A stretch of 64,000 bases of DNA from positions 1 to 64,000 of the forward strand of contig NZ_CP038640.1 of assembly GCF_004768545.1 (NCBI RefSeq). Reading direction: 5' to 3'. A model generated the notes under the pieces. That model was not told the origin of the DNA. It searched no databases and was given only the letters and a program-made list of their open reading frames with translations. Below, in pieces: positions 1-8,710 of this stretch (position 1 is the stretch's first letter; the number at the start of each line of letters is the position of its first letter). The position numbers and the translations under genes are program-made. This DNA comes from Cupriavidus oxalaticus (GTDB taxonomy: Bacteria; Pseudomonadota; Gammaproteobacteria; Burkholderiales; Burkholderiaceae).

Positions 1-84
1 CGCCTCAGTAACCTCCTTCTGGTCGAGCACCCGCTGTACCGCCGCGACGATCGCATCGACAACATCCTTGACTCTTTTGTTCAC
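1..84 (-). CDS. tfdC: Chlorocatechol 1,2-dioxygenase, N-terminal 28 codons only (runs off the left edge)
   Basis: The reverse strand reads from a GTG at 84 leftward without a stop. The product starts (M)NKRVKDVVDAIVAAVQ, which matches the helical N-terminus of intradiol chlorocatechol dioxygenases (TfdC/ClcA type; VTEAEYRAG follows in the family). A GGAGG ribosome binding site lies just upstream, and the in-phase GTG is the only start that fits it. The enzyme would cleave chlorocatechols to chloromuconates using Fe(III). It diverges from the LysR gene at 280, the classic tfdT/tfdC arrangement. The iron ligands lie outside the window. Confidence 0.85.
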   Translation of the reverse strand, partial: MNKRVKDVVDAIVAAVQRVLDQKEVTEA

Positions 85-156
85 TTTGCCTCCGTCATGA
101 AAACATGAACACGTGGTCGACAATTGCCCCGCACAGTCATAATAGAGACGGCAATC

Positions 157-205
157 CCATACCGTCCAATACCTTTTCTCCGCCTAGACCATACGGTTTC
201 GGTAT
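157..205. promoter_or_regulatory. LysR-type operator in the tfdT/tfdC divergent promoter
   Basis: A CCATAC..AATACC half (157-173) is followed after 17 bp by the dyad ATAC-N7-GTAT (191-205), which satisfies the LysR T-N11-A rule. The same 49-bp layout with identical spacing recurs at 13531 and 29541. The dyad is the likely recognition site and the AATACC side the likely activation site for tfdC. Confidence 0.75.
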
Positions 206-279
206 GTCTTTCCCTAGTTGCGAGACCGCAGGTGCTTGCTCACAATCGCCTTGTAACAGGCAGCGCAACGGGACGGAAC

Positions 280-1176
280 ATGGAAATAAGACAGTTGAAA
301 TACTTCGTCGCGGTCGCGGAGGCGGGAGGTTTCGGAACAGCGGCACAGAGGATGCACATATCGCAGCCACCGCTTACTCGTCAGATCCAGGCCTTGGAAC
401 GCGATATTGGGGCAAAGCTTTTCGAGCGGACGGCACGGGGCGTCGAACTCACCGCCGCCGGAAAGGTGTTTCTTGATGACGCGCGTCAGTTGCTCGCGCT
501 TGTGCAGCGGTCTTCGCGGCGATCGCAAGCTGCCGCTAGAGGCGAATCGGGTGAGCTGAAGCTCGTCTACTTTGGGACTCCTGTCTTTGAGACGGTTCCG
601 GCGTTCGTCAGAACGTTCCTCGCAACGTATCCCGACGCCACCGTCGCCGTGTCTCACATGACCAAGGAAGCTCAGCTCGAGTCTCTTCTTTCAGGGGTGG
701 TGGACATCGGATTCGGGCGCTTCTATCCGGTGACCGAAGGCGTGTCGAGTTGGAACATTGGGACGGAGACGCTTCACGTCGCCGCTGCCGATCCGTGGGA
801 CACACGCGTTTCCCGTGCCCGTGCAGTTGTAGACCTACTCGATGTGCCCCTCATTCTTTATCCACGCGGCGACCGACCAAGTTTCGCCGACAAGGTAGTT
901 TCCATATTTAGAACGGAAGGAGTGGAGCCAAAAATCGCAGCCGAGGTCGAAGATGTCACTACAGCCCTTGCACTGACTGCCGCCGGAATAGGCGCTACAT
1001 TGGTGCCAGCTTCCGTCGCACATGTTCGATGGCCAGGCGTGACATTCCTTGAGCTTGAGCCACAGAAGCTCTCAGTTCCGGTCAGCTGCGTGTTCCGCAC
1101 AGACCGTAGGGGCCCCATAGTTGACTCAGCGTTACAGGTCGTTGCCTCCCTTACTAAAGGGATGAGCAGACGCTAA
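280..1176 (+). CDS. tfdT: LysR-type transcriptional regulator, full-length TfdT-like
   Basis: 298 aa. The N-terminal winged helix-turn-helix (about residues 1-60) has the ClcR/CbnR/TfdR signature of RQLKYFV, HISQPPLTRQI and LFERTARGVEL. A periplasmic-binding-protein-like effector domain (about 90-295) follows and contains RPSFADKV and VEDVTTALALTAAGIGATLVPAS, as in chloromuconate-sensing regulators. The ATG at 280 fits the family length. An upstream in-frame start would add an unrelated extension. It diverges from tfdC with a shared operator region. It is visibly more AT-rich and more divergent than the two other LysR genes in the window. As I recall, the pJP4 tfdT is cut short by an insertion sequence; this one is complete. 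Confidence 0.85.
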   Translation: MEIRQLKYFVAVAEAGGFGTAAQRMHISQPPLTRQIQALERDIGAKLFERTARGVELTAAGKVFLDDARQLLALVQRSSRRSQAAARGESGELKLVYFGTPVFETVPAFVRTFLATYPDATVAVSHMTKEAQLESLLSGVVDIGFGRFYPVTEGVSSWNIGTETLHVAAADPWDTRVSRARAVVDLLDVPLILYPRGDRPSFADKVVSIFRTEGVEPKIAAEVEDVTTALALTAAGIGATLVPASVAHVRWPGVTFLELEPQKLSVPVSCVFRTDRRGPIVDSALQVVASLTKGMSRR

Positions 1177-1350
1177 GGTCACCCGACCAATTAATAGGCG
1201 CTATACGCTAGACGCCGTGTGCGGACCAAGCTTCACGATCCATTCTTTCTTCGTCTAGCACCGAACGCCTTCTTCACAACGCAAGCGTGCTCCCCGCAGC
1301 GATTGCAATGGGGAGCAGCAGAAACCGGTGCTGTCACCACGCCTTCTCGA

Positions 1351-2747
1351 CTACGTCTCAATATTTCGTGTTCGGGTCTCCGGAAGGAAGATCAGACCAA
1401 CGACGAAAGACGCTGCTGCTATAACCACCGGATACCAGACGCCGGCGTAAATGTTCCCTGTAGCAGCCACGAGAGCGAACGCGGTCGTTGGGAGAAATCC
1501 GCCGAACCATCCGTTTCCAATGTGATACGGAAGTGACATCGCGGTATATCGAATGCGGGTCGGGAACAGCTCGACCAATGTCGCCGCAATTGGTCCGTAC
1601 ACCATCGCGACGAAAAGCACCAGACCAGTGAGCATCAGCATTACCATCAGGTAATTGGGTCGGCACAACCTGGATAGCCGACCGCGTTGATTTGCTTGGC
1701 GAGCGCGGCATAGAATTCTTTGACTTTTGCCTTGCGTTCAGCCGAACTTAGCGTGGCACCTTCAAAGCTTTCGATGACCCGATCACCCACGTGGACCGCC
1801 GCTACAGTCCCAGCGGGTGCATCCACATTTCTGTAGTTGACCGAAGCCTTCGCGAGGAACGATTTAGCAATGTCACAGGAGTTCACAAATTCCGACGTTC
1901 CTACGGGGTTGAACTGGAATGAGCAAGTTCTTGGATCGGCCACGACGGTTACCGGCGCCCGTGCCTGGGCTGCAGCCAGAGCAGGATTCGCGTACTTTGT
2001 GAGCCCGTGAAAGAGCGGAAAAAAGTGGAGAGCAGCCAGCAAGAACCCCGCAAGCATGATCGGCTTGCGTCCGATGTGATCTGAGAGAGAGCCGAAGAAT
2101 ACGATCATAGGCGTCCCGATGACGAGCGCGCCGGCCACAAGCAGATTTGCTGTCACCGCCTCGACCTTCAGCGTTTGGGTCAGGAAAAATAGTGCATAGA
2201 ACTGACCCGCATACCAAATGACAGACTGTCCAGCTACCAGACCGAACAGCGCAACCAGTACAAGCCGCACATGTTTCCATTGCCCGAATGCTTCCTTGAT
2301 CGGCGCCTTCGAAGTCGCATTCTCCGCTTTCATCTTAATAAATACCGGAGATTCGTGGAGGCTCAATCTAATCCAGACGGACATCGTGACCAGCACGATG
2401 GAGAAAATGAATGGAACGCGCCATCCCCAGTCGGCAAACTTCGCCTCACCAACCGAGAGTCGTACTCCGAGCACCACCAGAAGGGAGAGGAAGAAGCCGA
2501 GCGTGGCGGTGGTCTGAATCCAGGATGTAAACGCACCACGCTTTGCCGGTGGCGAATGTTCAGCCACATAAGTAGCTGCACCACCGTATTCGCCACCAAG
2601 GGCCAAGCCCTGGACGAGCCGTAGAATGACAAGCACGGCGGGGGCTGTGATACCTATCGAGGCGTACGCCGGCAGCACCCCAACGAGCGAGGTCGAGGCA
2701 CCCATCAGTAGGATCGTGACGAGAAACGTGTATTTCCGCCCCACCTC
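1351..2747 (-). pseudogene. Major facilitator (MHS/proline-betaine type) transporter, 5'-truncated and frameshifted
   Basis: The reverse strand encodes an MFS transporter with conserved MHS-family segments: GRKYTFLVTILLMG, RLVQGLALGGEYGGAATYVAEH, SDHIGRKPIMLAG, and near the end VYGPIAATLVELFPTRIRYT and SLPYHIGNGWFGGFLP. Two lesions are visible. The first roughly 90-100 residues, including the first helices, are missing and the frame abuts a truncated tfdD at about 2747. A single-base frameshift near 1651-1660 also separates ..GYPGCADP from NYLMVMLMLTG. It lies between tfdT and the tfdD remnant, on the opposite strand. The substrate is unknown and the gene is very probably dead. Confidence 0.85.
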
Positions 2748-3635
2748 CTCGGAACTGATGCGTTCAACGTTTCAGGTGCACTGCAAACCATGGCGCGTGC
2801 CGTCACCGGAAACGCCTCTGCAAAGGCTGCGGTCGAGATGGCGTTACTGGATCTCAAAGCTCGAGCGTTAGGCGTATCGATCGCCGAGTTACTTGGCGGG
2901 CCGTTGCGCAGTGCGATTCCGATTGCCTGGACATTGGCGAGCGGAGATACGAAACGCGATCTCGATTCTGCCGTCGAGATGATTGAAAGACGACGACACA
3001 ATCGCTTCAAAGTCAAGCTTGGCTTCCGGTCGCCCCAAGACGATCTCATCCATATGGAGGCTTTGTCAAATAGTCTCGGATCGAAGGCCTACCTTCGCGT
3101 TGACGTGAATCAGGCTTGGGACGAGCAAGTGGCGTCCGTCTACATTCCTGAACTGGAGGCGCTTGGCGTGGAACTCATCGAACAGCCGGTCGGCCGCGAA
3201 AATACGCAAGCGTTGAGGCGGCTCTCCGACAACAACCGCGTGGCCATCATGGCCGATGAGAGCCTGAGTACGTTGGCCTCGGCATTCGATCTCGCGCGCG
3301 ACCGAAGTGTGGATGTCTTTTCGCTGAAGCTTTGCAACATGGGAGGGGTCTCGGCGACGCAAAAGATAGCAGCGGTCGCGGAAGCAAGCGGGATTGCATC
3401 GTATGGCGGAACAATGCTTGACTCGACGATCGGCACATCGGTTGCACTTCAGCTCTATTCTACGGTTCCATCGCTTCCGTTCGGTTGCGAACTGATCGGT
3501 CCCTTCGTGTTGGCAGACACGCTGAGCCACGAGCCACTCGAGATCCGGGATTACGAACTGCAGGTTCCCACTGGCGTAGGTCACGGCATGACGCTTGACG
3601 AGGACAAGGTGCGCCAATACGCACGCGTCAGCTAG
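2748..3635 (+). pseudogene. tfdD: Chloromuconate cycloisomerase, N-terminally truncated
   Basis: The open frame can be read back to about 2748 (LLGTDAFNVSGALQ), but the first ~90 residues of the ~370-residue family, the capping domain over the active site, are absent. The barrel domain is intact and carries the expected catalytic and metal residues: the KVK motif (FKVKLG), Asp in RVDVNQAW, Glu in IEQP, Asp in MADES and Lys in FSLKL. The 5' part was lost at the junction with the broken MFS gene. An internal ATG at 2790 could give a 281-aa barrel-only protein, which I would not expect to work. tfdE and tfdF follow in the same direction. Confidence 0.85.
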
Positions 3636-3709
3636 GCAAAACGCGCAGCGCAGGCCGCGGCTGTGGATCGCCTCGAATGCAACTGCGCATGTGTAACTGG
3701 AGACTAAAT

Positions 3710-4414
3710 ATGTTATCAGACGGCGTTGAGATCACGTCGCGCTCGGGTGGTCGCTTTGGTGCCTACCTCGGAAAGCCGACGACGGACTCCGCACCCATCG
3801 TCGTGATCGCGCAGGAGATTTTCGGGATCACGCCTTTCATAAGAGAAACCGTGGAATGGCTCGTTGGTGCGGGCTTTGGTTGCGTGTGTCCGGATCTGTA
3901 CTGGAGACAGGCGCCGAATATCGAGCTTGATGCAAACGTACCATCGGAACGGGAACAGGCGCTTGCGTTGTTTCGCGACTTTGACATGGAGGCAGGAGTC
4001 AATGACCTTTCATGCGCCATTGAATACGCTCGTGCGCTCCCTTTCTCGAACGGTCGTGTCGCTGTAGTCGGGTACTGCCTGGGAGGTGCGCTGGCGTTTG
4101 ATGTGGCGGCGCGATCATTGGCCGATTGCTCAATCGGCTATTACGGCGTGGGACTTGAAAAAAAGGTCTCACTGGTGCCAGCTATTACACGACCGGCGAT
4201 GTTCCACATGGGTACCAAAGATCACTATGTCACAGAAGAGGCCCGTAGCATTCTCGAAGAGCATTTCGGTCGAAACAAAAATCTGAGTCTGCACTGGTAT
4301 CCAGTGGGGCATTCATTTGCACGGTCATCCAGCCCAAATTTCGATCAGGCGGCGACAACTGTGGCCAATGCTCGGACGCTCGAACTGCTTGCAATGTTGA
4401 AGGACCCTTCATGA
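3710..4414 (+). CDS. tfdE: Dienelactone hydrolase (tfd-I copy)
   Basis: 234 aa alpha/beta hydrolase that opens cis/trans-dienelactones to maleylacetate in the chlorocatechol ortho pathway (cytoplasm). The catalytic triad is visible: nucleophile Cys in GYCLGG, Asp in MGTKDHY and His in VGHSFA; the oxyanion region IAQEIFGI is also present. The ATG at 3710 is chosen because GGAG lies 7 bases upstream and it gives the standard family length; an ATG at 3689 has no such site. The last four bases overlap the start of tfdF, so the two are translationally coupled. With tfdC and the tfdD 5' end gone, its original promoter is no longer upstream. Confidence 0.93.
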   Translation: MLSDGVEITSRSGGRFGAYLGKPTTDSAPIVVIAQEIFGITPFIRETVEWLVGAGFGCVCPDLYWRQAPNIELDANVPSEREQALALFRDFDMEAGVNDLSCAIEYARALPFSNGRVAVVGYCLGGALAFDVAARSLADCSIGYYGVGLEKKVSLVPAITRPAMFHMGTKDHYVTEEARSILEEHFGRNKNLSLHWYPVGHSFARSSSPNFDQAATTVANARTLELLAMLKDPS

Positions 4415-5475
4415 AGAAGTTCACGCTTGACTACCTGAGCCCGAGGGTCGTCTTCGGGGCGGGCACTGCTTCTGCATTGCCAGATGAAATAGGACGCCTT
4501 GGCGCACGCCGGCCCTTGGTATTAAGCAGCCCGGAACAACGCGAGTTAGCGAAGGATATCGTCCGTCCGATAGGTGACAGGGTAGCTGGATATTTCGATG
4601 GCGCGACGATGCATGTTCCCGTCGACGTCATCCAGAAAGCCGAGCGGGCTTTTAACGATACTGACGCCGACTCAATCATCGCGATCGGGGGAGGATCGAC
4701 CACCGGACTCGCAAAAATCCTTTCGATGAACCTTGACGTCCCAAGTCTGGTTATACCAACGACCTATGCCGGTAGTGAAATGACTACCATTTGGGGTGTC
4801 ACGGAAGGCGGAATGAAGAGGACCGGCCGCGACCCCAAGGTGCTACCGAAGACCGTGATTTATGATCCATTGCTCACGGTCGATTTGCCGCTTGCTATCT
4901 CGGTGACGAGCGCCTTGAATGCGATCGCTCACGCCGCAGAAGGTCTGTACTCGGCCGACCTCAATCCCGTTCTCGAGACCATGTGTAAGCAGGGCATATG
5001 CGCCTTGTTCGATGCAATCCCGCGCCTGGTGGCAAAGCCGACTGACGCCGAAGCGCGTACGGATGCCCTTTTTGGGGCATGGATGTGTGGCACTGCACTG
5101 TGCCACTTGGGCATGGGGCTACATCACAAACTCTGCCACACGCTTGGGGGAACCCTTAATCTTCCCCACGCGGAGACACATGCAATCGTACTACCACACG
5201 CACTGGCATACAATCTGCCGTACGCCGCGCCAGCTGAGCGACTGCTTCAGGAAGTCGCCGGCAGTAGTGACGTCCCGAGCGCGCTATATGATCTCGCCAG
5301 AAATGCTGGAGCACCACTCAGTCTCGCCGAAATCGGTATGCGGCCTGAAGATATTCCGAGGGTACGCGACCTCGCGCTAAGGGACCAATATCCGAATCCG
5401 CGTCCGCTGGAATCGGACGCATTGGAAACATTGTTAGTCAATGCGTTTCGTGGGCGAAGACCGGATTTCAAATAA
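4411..5475 (+). CDS. tfdF: Maleylacetate reductase (tfd-I copy)
   Basis: 354 aa, family length for maleylacetate reductases of the iron-alcohol-dehydrogenase fold. It reduces (chloro)maleylacetate to 3-oxoadipate with NAD(P)H. The Rossmann-type GGGSTTGLAK segment lies near residue 95. TTYAGSEMT and the GMGLHHKLCHTLGG helix, with the family's conserved histidines, are present. The start overlaps the tfdE stop by four bases. This copy and the one at 25704 share the same motifs but are clearly divergent along their length, so they are not a recent duplication. Confidence 0.93.
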   Translation: MKKFTLDYLSPRVVFGAGTASALPDEIGRLGARRPLVLSSPEQRELAKDIVRPIGDRVAGYFDGATMHVPVDVIQKAERAFNDTDADSIIAIGGGSTTGLAKILSMNLDVPSLVIPTTYAGSEMTTIWGVTEGGMKRTGRDPKVLPKTVIYDPLLTVDLPLAISVTSALNAIAHAAEGLYSADLNPVLETMCKQGICALFDAIPRLVAKPTDAEARTDALFGAWMCGTALCHLGMGLHHKLCHTLGGTLNLPHAETHAIVLPHALAYNLPYAAPAERLLQEVAGSSDVPSALYDLARNAGAPLSLAEIGMRPEDIPRVRDLALRDQYPNPRPLESDALETLLVNAFRGRRPDFK

Positions 5476-5819
5476 TGTGACCTGCACTCCGCGTTTAGTA
5501 CGGTAGCGGTGAAGAGCCCGTTCCAAAGTCGACATCGGGTCTTCAAGCTAAAGCGAAGCACATGAATTTGCATCCACTGTTCCTTGTGGAGCATCGCCAG
5601 CCTTCGCGCGAAAAAGGCCGACTGTACTGGAGGTGGCTCGGATTTTCTTTGCGCGAAGTGGCTCATTTTTACTTTGCGCGCAACAAAGGCTCTTCAGCCT
5701 TACTATTCATCGCGCGTTAAAGACGGTGAAGTTTAAAAAATCGACTTGGCCGAACGCGAGATGAACAATCCCTGTTTCTTCTCACAAAGAGAGAGACATA
5801 ACAATTGACGGAGGAAGAC
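5476..5819. other. tfdF-tfdB spacer, 344 bp
   Basis: No convincing gene. It contains repeats of the TTTGCGCG type and the purine-rich GGAGGAA ribosome binding site for tfdB at 5810-5816. A separate tfdB promoter is possible, but I cannot point to clear -35/-10 boxes. Confidence 0.5.
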
Positions 5820-7616
5820 ATGGCATTGACGATCGAAACCGACGTGCTGGTCGTTGGCACCGGGCCGGCGGGCGCTTCGGCGGGGGCACTGCTTGCGCGA
5901 TACGGTGTCAGGACGATGCTCATTAACAAGTACAACTGGACGGCTCCGACGCCGCGTGCCCACATCACCAACCAACGCACAATGGAGATCCTGCGTGATC
6001 TCGGTCTCGAAGCTGAAGCCCGCCTCTACGCCGCGCCGAATGACCTAATGGGCGAGAACACCATCTGCGCCTCGTTGGCCGGCGAGGAGTTCGGTCGGAT
6101 TCGCACCTGGGGGACGGATGTTCGCCGGCGCGCCGATTACGACGAATGTTCGCCGACCTCCATGTGCGACCTGCCACAGAACTATCTCGAGCCGATTCTC
6201 GTCAAGTCGGCCGCACTCGACGGCTGCAAGGTGCGCTTCGACACAGAGTATCTTGGACACGAACAGGATGCTGACGGCGTGTCGTCGCGCTTGCGCGATC
6301 GTCTGAATGGCGAAGAGTTTACCGTCCGGTCGAAATATCTGATCGGCGCCGACGGCGCCAACAGCCGCGTCGTGTCAGACCTGGACCTGCCGCTCGAAGG
6401 TACCATGGGCAAGTCCGGTTCCATCAACTTGCTGTTCGAGGCTGATCTCGACCGCTACGTCGCGCATCGTCCATCGGTCCTTTACTGGGTCATCCAGCCC
6501 GGCTCCGATATCGGCGGTCTCGGCATCGGCGTGGTGCGCATGGTCCGGCCGTGGAACAAATGGCTGGCGATCTGGGGGTACGACGTCGAGCAGGGCCCGC
6601 CGGAGATCTCGGAATCCTTCGCCCGCCGCATCGTCCACAATCTGATCGGCGATGACAGCGTGCCGCTGAAAATTGAGGGCATCTCGACCTGGACGGTCAA
6701 CGACATGTACGCGACCCGGTTGCAGCAAGGACGGGTCTTCTGCGCCGGCGACGCGGTCCACCGGCATCCGCCGACCAACGGACTCGGCTCAAACACCTCC
6801 ATCCAGGACAGCTTCAATCTCGCCTGGAAGATCGCCATGGTGCTGAACGGCACGGCCGACGAGAGCCTGCTGGACACCTACACGATCGAGCGGGCGCCGA
6901 TCGCGAAGCAGGTGGTCTGCAGGGCGAACAAGTCGCTTGAGGATTTCCCGCCGATCGCGATGGCTCTGGGGTTGCCGCAGGCCAAGAGCGCCGACGAGAT
7001 GAAGAGCAACATGGCTCGCCGCAAGGAACCTGGGCCCGAGGCGCAAGCGCAGCGCACGCGGTTACGCGAGGCCATCGCCGGGACCAATTACGTTTACAAC
7101 GCCCACGGCGTCGAAATGAATCAGCGTTACGACAGTCCCGCGATCGTGGCAGACAATTCGCCGGACGAAGTCTTCCGCGACGTCGAGCTCTATCACCAGG
7201 CGTCGACGCGGCCTGGAGCGCCCATGCCGCATGTCTGGGTCTATGCGAGTGGTGATGGACACCGTATCTCAACAAAGGATCTCTGCGGGAAGGGCAACTT
7301 CACTCTCTTTACCGGGATTGGCGGCGCAGCCTGGCAGGATGCCGCGGCGGCCGTGAGCCGGCAACTCGGGGTGGCAGTGACGGTGCGCATCATTGGGCCT
7401 GGCCAGGCCTACGAGGATCATTACGGCGACTTCGCGAGAATTTCCGAGATCATCGACACCGGCGCCATCCTGGTGCGGCCGGATTTCCACGTCGCCTATC
7501 GGGCGACGTCCTTGCCGGCCGATGCGGCAGGCGACCTCGTGTCCGCCATGAGGCGGATCCTCGGACGCCAGTCAGAGAGGTCGAGCGCGCTGCGCGTTAC
7601 GTCTCGAGCTATATAA
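5820..7616 (+). CDS. tfdB: 2,4-dichlorophenol 6-monooxygenase (tfd-I copy)
   Basis: 598 aa FAD-dependent aromatic hydroxylase that converts 2,4-dichlorophenol plus NADPH and O2 to 3,5-dichlorocatechol. Residues 8-20 form the FAD-binding GxGxxG (VVGTGPAGAS), YLIGADGANSRV is the mid-protein NAD(P)H/FAD (DG) motif, and FCAGDAVHRHPP is the GD motif near residue 310. A thioredoxin-like C-terminal domain follows. The ATG at 5820 has GGAGGAA 4-10 bases upstream and gives the TfdB length. It follows tfdF as in tfd-I clusters and is more GC-rich than tfdDEF, which suggests a separate origin. A divergent second TfdB lies at 23919. Confidence 0.95.
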   Translation: MALTIETDVLVVGTGPAGASAGALLARYGVRTMLINKYNWTAPTPRAHITNQRTMEILRDLGLEAEARLYAAPNDLMGENTICASLAGEEFGRIRTWGTDVRRRADYDECSPTSMCDLPQNYLEPILVKSAALDGCKVRFDTEYLGHEQDADGVSSRLRDRLNGEEFTVRSKYLIGADGANSRVVSDLDLPLEGTMGKSGSINLLFEADLDRYVAHRPSVLYWVIQPGSDIGGLGIGVVRMVRPWNKWLAIWGYDVEQGPPEISESFARRIVHNLIGDDSVPLKIEGISTWTVNDMYATRLQQGRVFCAGDAVHRHPPTNGLGSNTSIQDSFNLAWKIAMVLNGTADESLLDTYTIERAPIAKQVVCRANKSLEDFPPIAMALGLPQAKSADEMKSNMARRKEPGPEAQAQRTRLREAIAGTNYVYNAHGVEMNQRYDSPAIVADNSPDEVFRDVELYHQASTRPGAPMPHVWVYASGDGHRISTKDLCGKGNFTLFTGIGGAAWQDAAAAVSRQLGVAVTVRIIGPGQAYEDHYGDFARISEIIDTGAILVRPDFHVAYRATSLPADAAGDLVSAMRRILGRQSERSSALRVTSRAI

Positions 7617-7969
7617 GGAGTGGCGTCGCGATCTATTCGAGGTGAGACGGAAGCGCTCACCTCGGGTTGCGGGAGGGGAAGCGTGATCTTGCGCAGCGTG
7701 AGATGGCGTGTGGCGACGCGGGAAGGTTGTCGCGCGATTAAGGCAAGGCGGTGCGCAACGACGTGACGTGTTTTCTGGACCGGACGTAACTGCAGATCAT
7801 CTAATTTGGGAAGTTCGTACCGGTGTCGACCGCCTTGCTGATGATGCTATTAAGCACGTGAGCAGACGACGGGCCGGTGCAGCCAACGTTGAAAAAAGAG
7901 CGCTTGATTGCAATGTCGACGACACGATCTACATTACTGTCATTTGAATGACCGCTTGCTCGTGCGGAT
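7617..7969. other. Intergenic region with no recognised gene
   Basis: About 350 bp. Short open frames exist on both strands (for example 7708-7947 plus), but none resembles a known family or has a good ribosome binding site. The sequence probably belongs to the edge of the degraded mobile-element region that follows. Confidence 0.5.
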
Positions 7970-8172
7970 TCAACCGGTGGATGCAACAGTTTGCTGAAAT
8001 CGTTCGGCGGGCGTTCCGTGGTTCAGGGTTTTCCTCGGTCGCCCATCCAGCCGCCTCGCCACGGTATTGAGTAGCCAATTGGTACACCGAAATGTAGGTG
8101 CCGTTGGGGATGTCTCGATAGCCCGTTCGCATTTTCATTCGACCCGCGCTGCCAAGGATGCTGGGGGTTCAG
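7970..8172 (-). pseudogene. IS30-family transposase, C-terminal remnant with frameshifts
   Basis: Read on the reverse strand in three successive frames, the segment gives PQHPWQRGSNENANG, then YRDIPNGTYISVYQL, then LNTVARRLDGRPRKTLNHGT followed by PAERFQQTVASTG and a stop. This is the order of conserved blocks at the C-terminus of IS30-family DDE transposases (PWQRG..NEN..NGLLR, then N..RPRKTL). At least two frameshifts and the absence of the N-terminal two thirds mark it as a dead fragment. Confidence 0.8.
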
Positions 8173-8175
8173 TAA

Positions 8176-8546
8176 CTGCAGGCTGAACTGCGCCAGGTGA
8201 ACCAAACGCTGATCGTCAAGCAAAATGAAATAACCCAGTTGAACAGAGAAAGCGCGCGGCTCGTCGCCGAAGCCGGCGTCGCGACAAGGCATCTACGCGA
8301 GCTGCAAGCGCACAGCAAGTAGTTACAGAATACGTTGAACCAGTCGCTCGCCGACCACGCACGCACCAAGGCCGAGCACGATGCGCTGCTAACACCGCGA
8401 GGACTGAGGCGACTGAACTGACGCGGCTGCGCGAAGCACGTGAATCGCTGACCGCCGATCTGACGAAGCTCACAGCGCAGTTCGACGAGCAGCAGTTGCT
8501 CGGGGACTATCGGATGCGTCTGGGCCTCACGGACGCGGCGGGATGA
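8176..8546 (+). pseudogene. Degenerate coiled-coil protein fragment
   Basis: The frame reads LQAELRQVNQTLIVKQNEI..LNRESARLVAEAG..LRELQAHSK, then a TAG stop, then LNQSLADHARTKAEHDALL. After a frameshift it continues TEATELTRLREARESLTADL..LTAQFDEQQLLGDYRMRLGLTDAAG and ends at a TGA. The heptad-like, Gln/Glu/Leu-rich pattern suggests the C-terminal coiled coil of a plasmid DNA-binding protein, perhaps KfrA-like; that assignment is a guess. It directly abuts the transposase remnant, so an insertion or deletion event probably removed its 5' end. Confidence 0.6.
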
Positions 8547-8710
8547 AAGCGCCAGATTCCGCATCAAAAGGATGGGGATCTACGCCGGAACCCCAGAAAA
8601 TTCCGTCGTTCCACATTGTGAACATTAATCGGCTTATTCCAGCCGAAGAATGTTGGAGCGACGTCCGGTGAGTGACATGACGGTCTCGGTCACACGGACC
8701 ATCAGGACCG

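Noticed and set aside
1351..2747. Two separate transporter genes
   Set aside because: The two frames are consecutive parts of one MFS protein and join with a one-base correction near 1655, so this is one broken gene.
5476..5819. A missing small gene between tfdF and tfdB
   Set aside because: The frames present (for example 5247-5666 minus) overlap tfdF or lack a start signal and motif; I treat it as a spacer.
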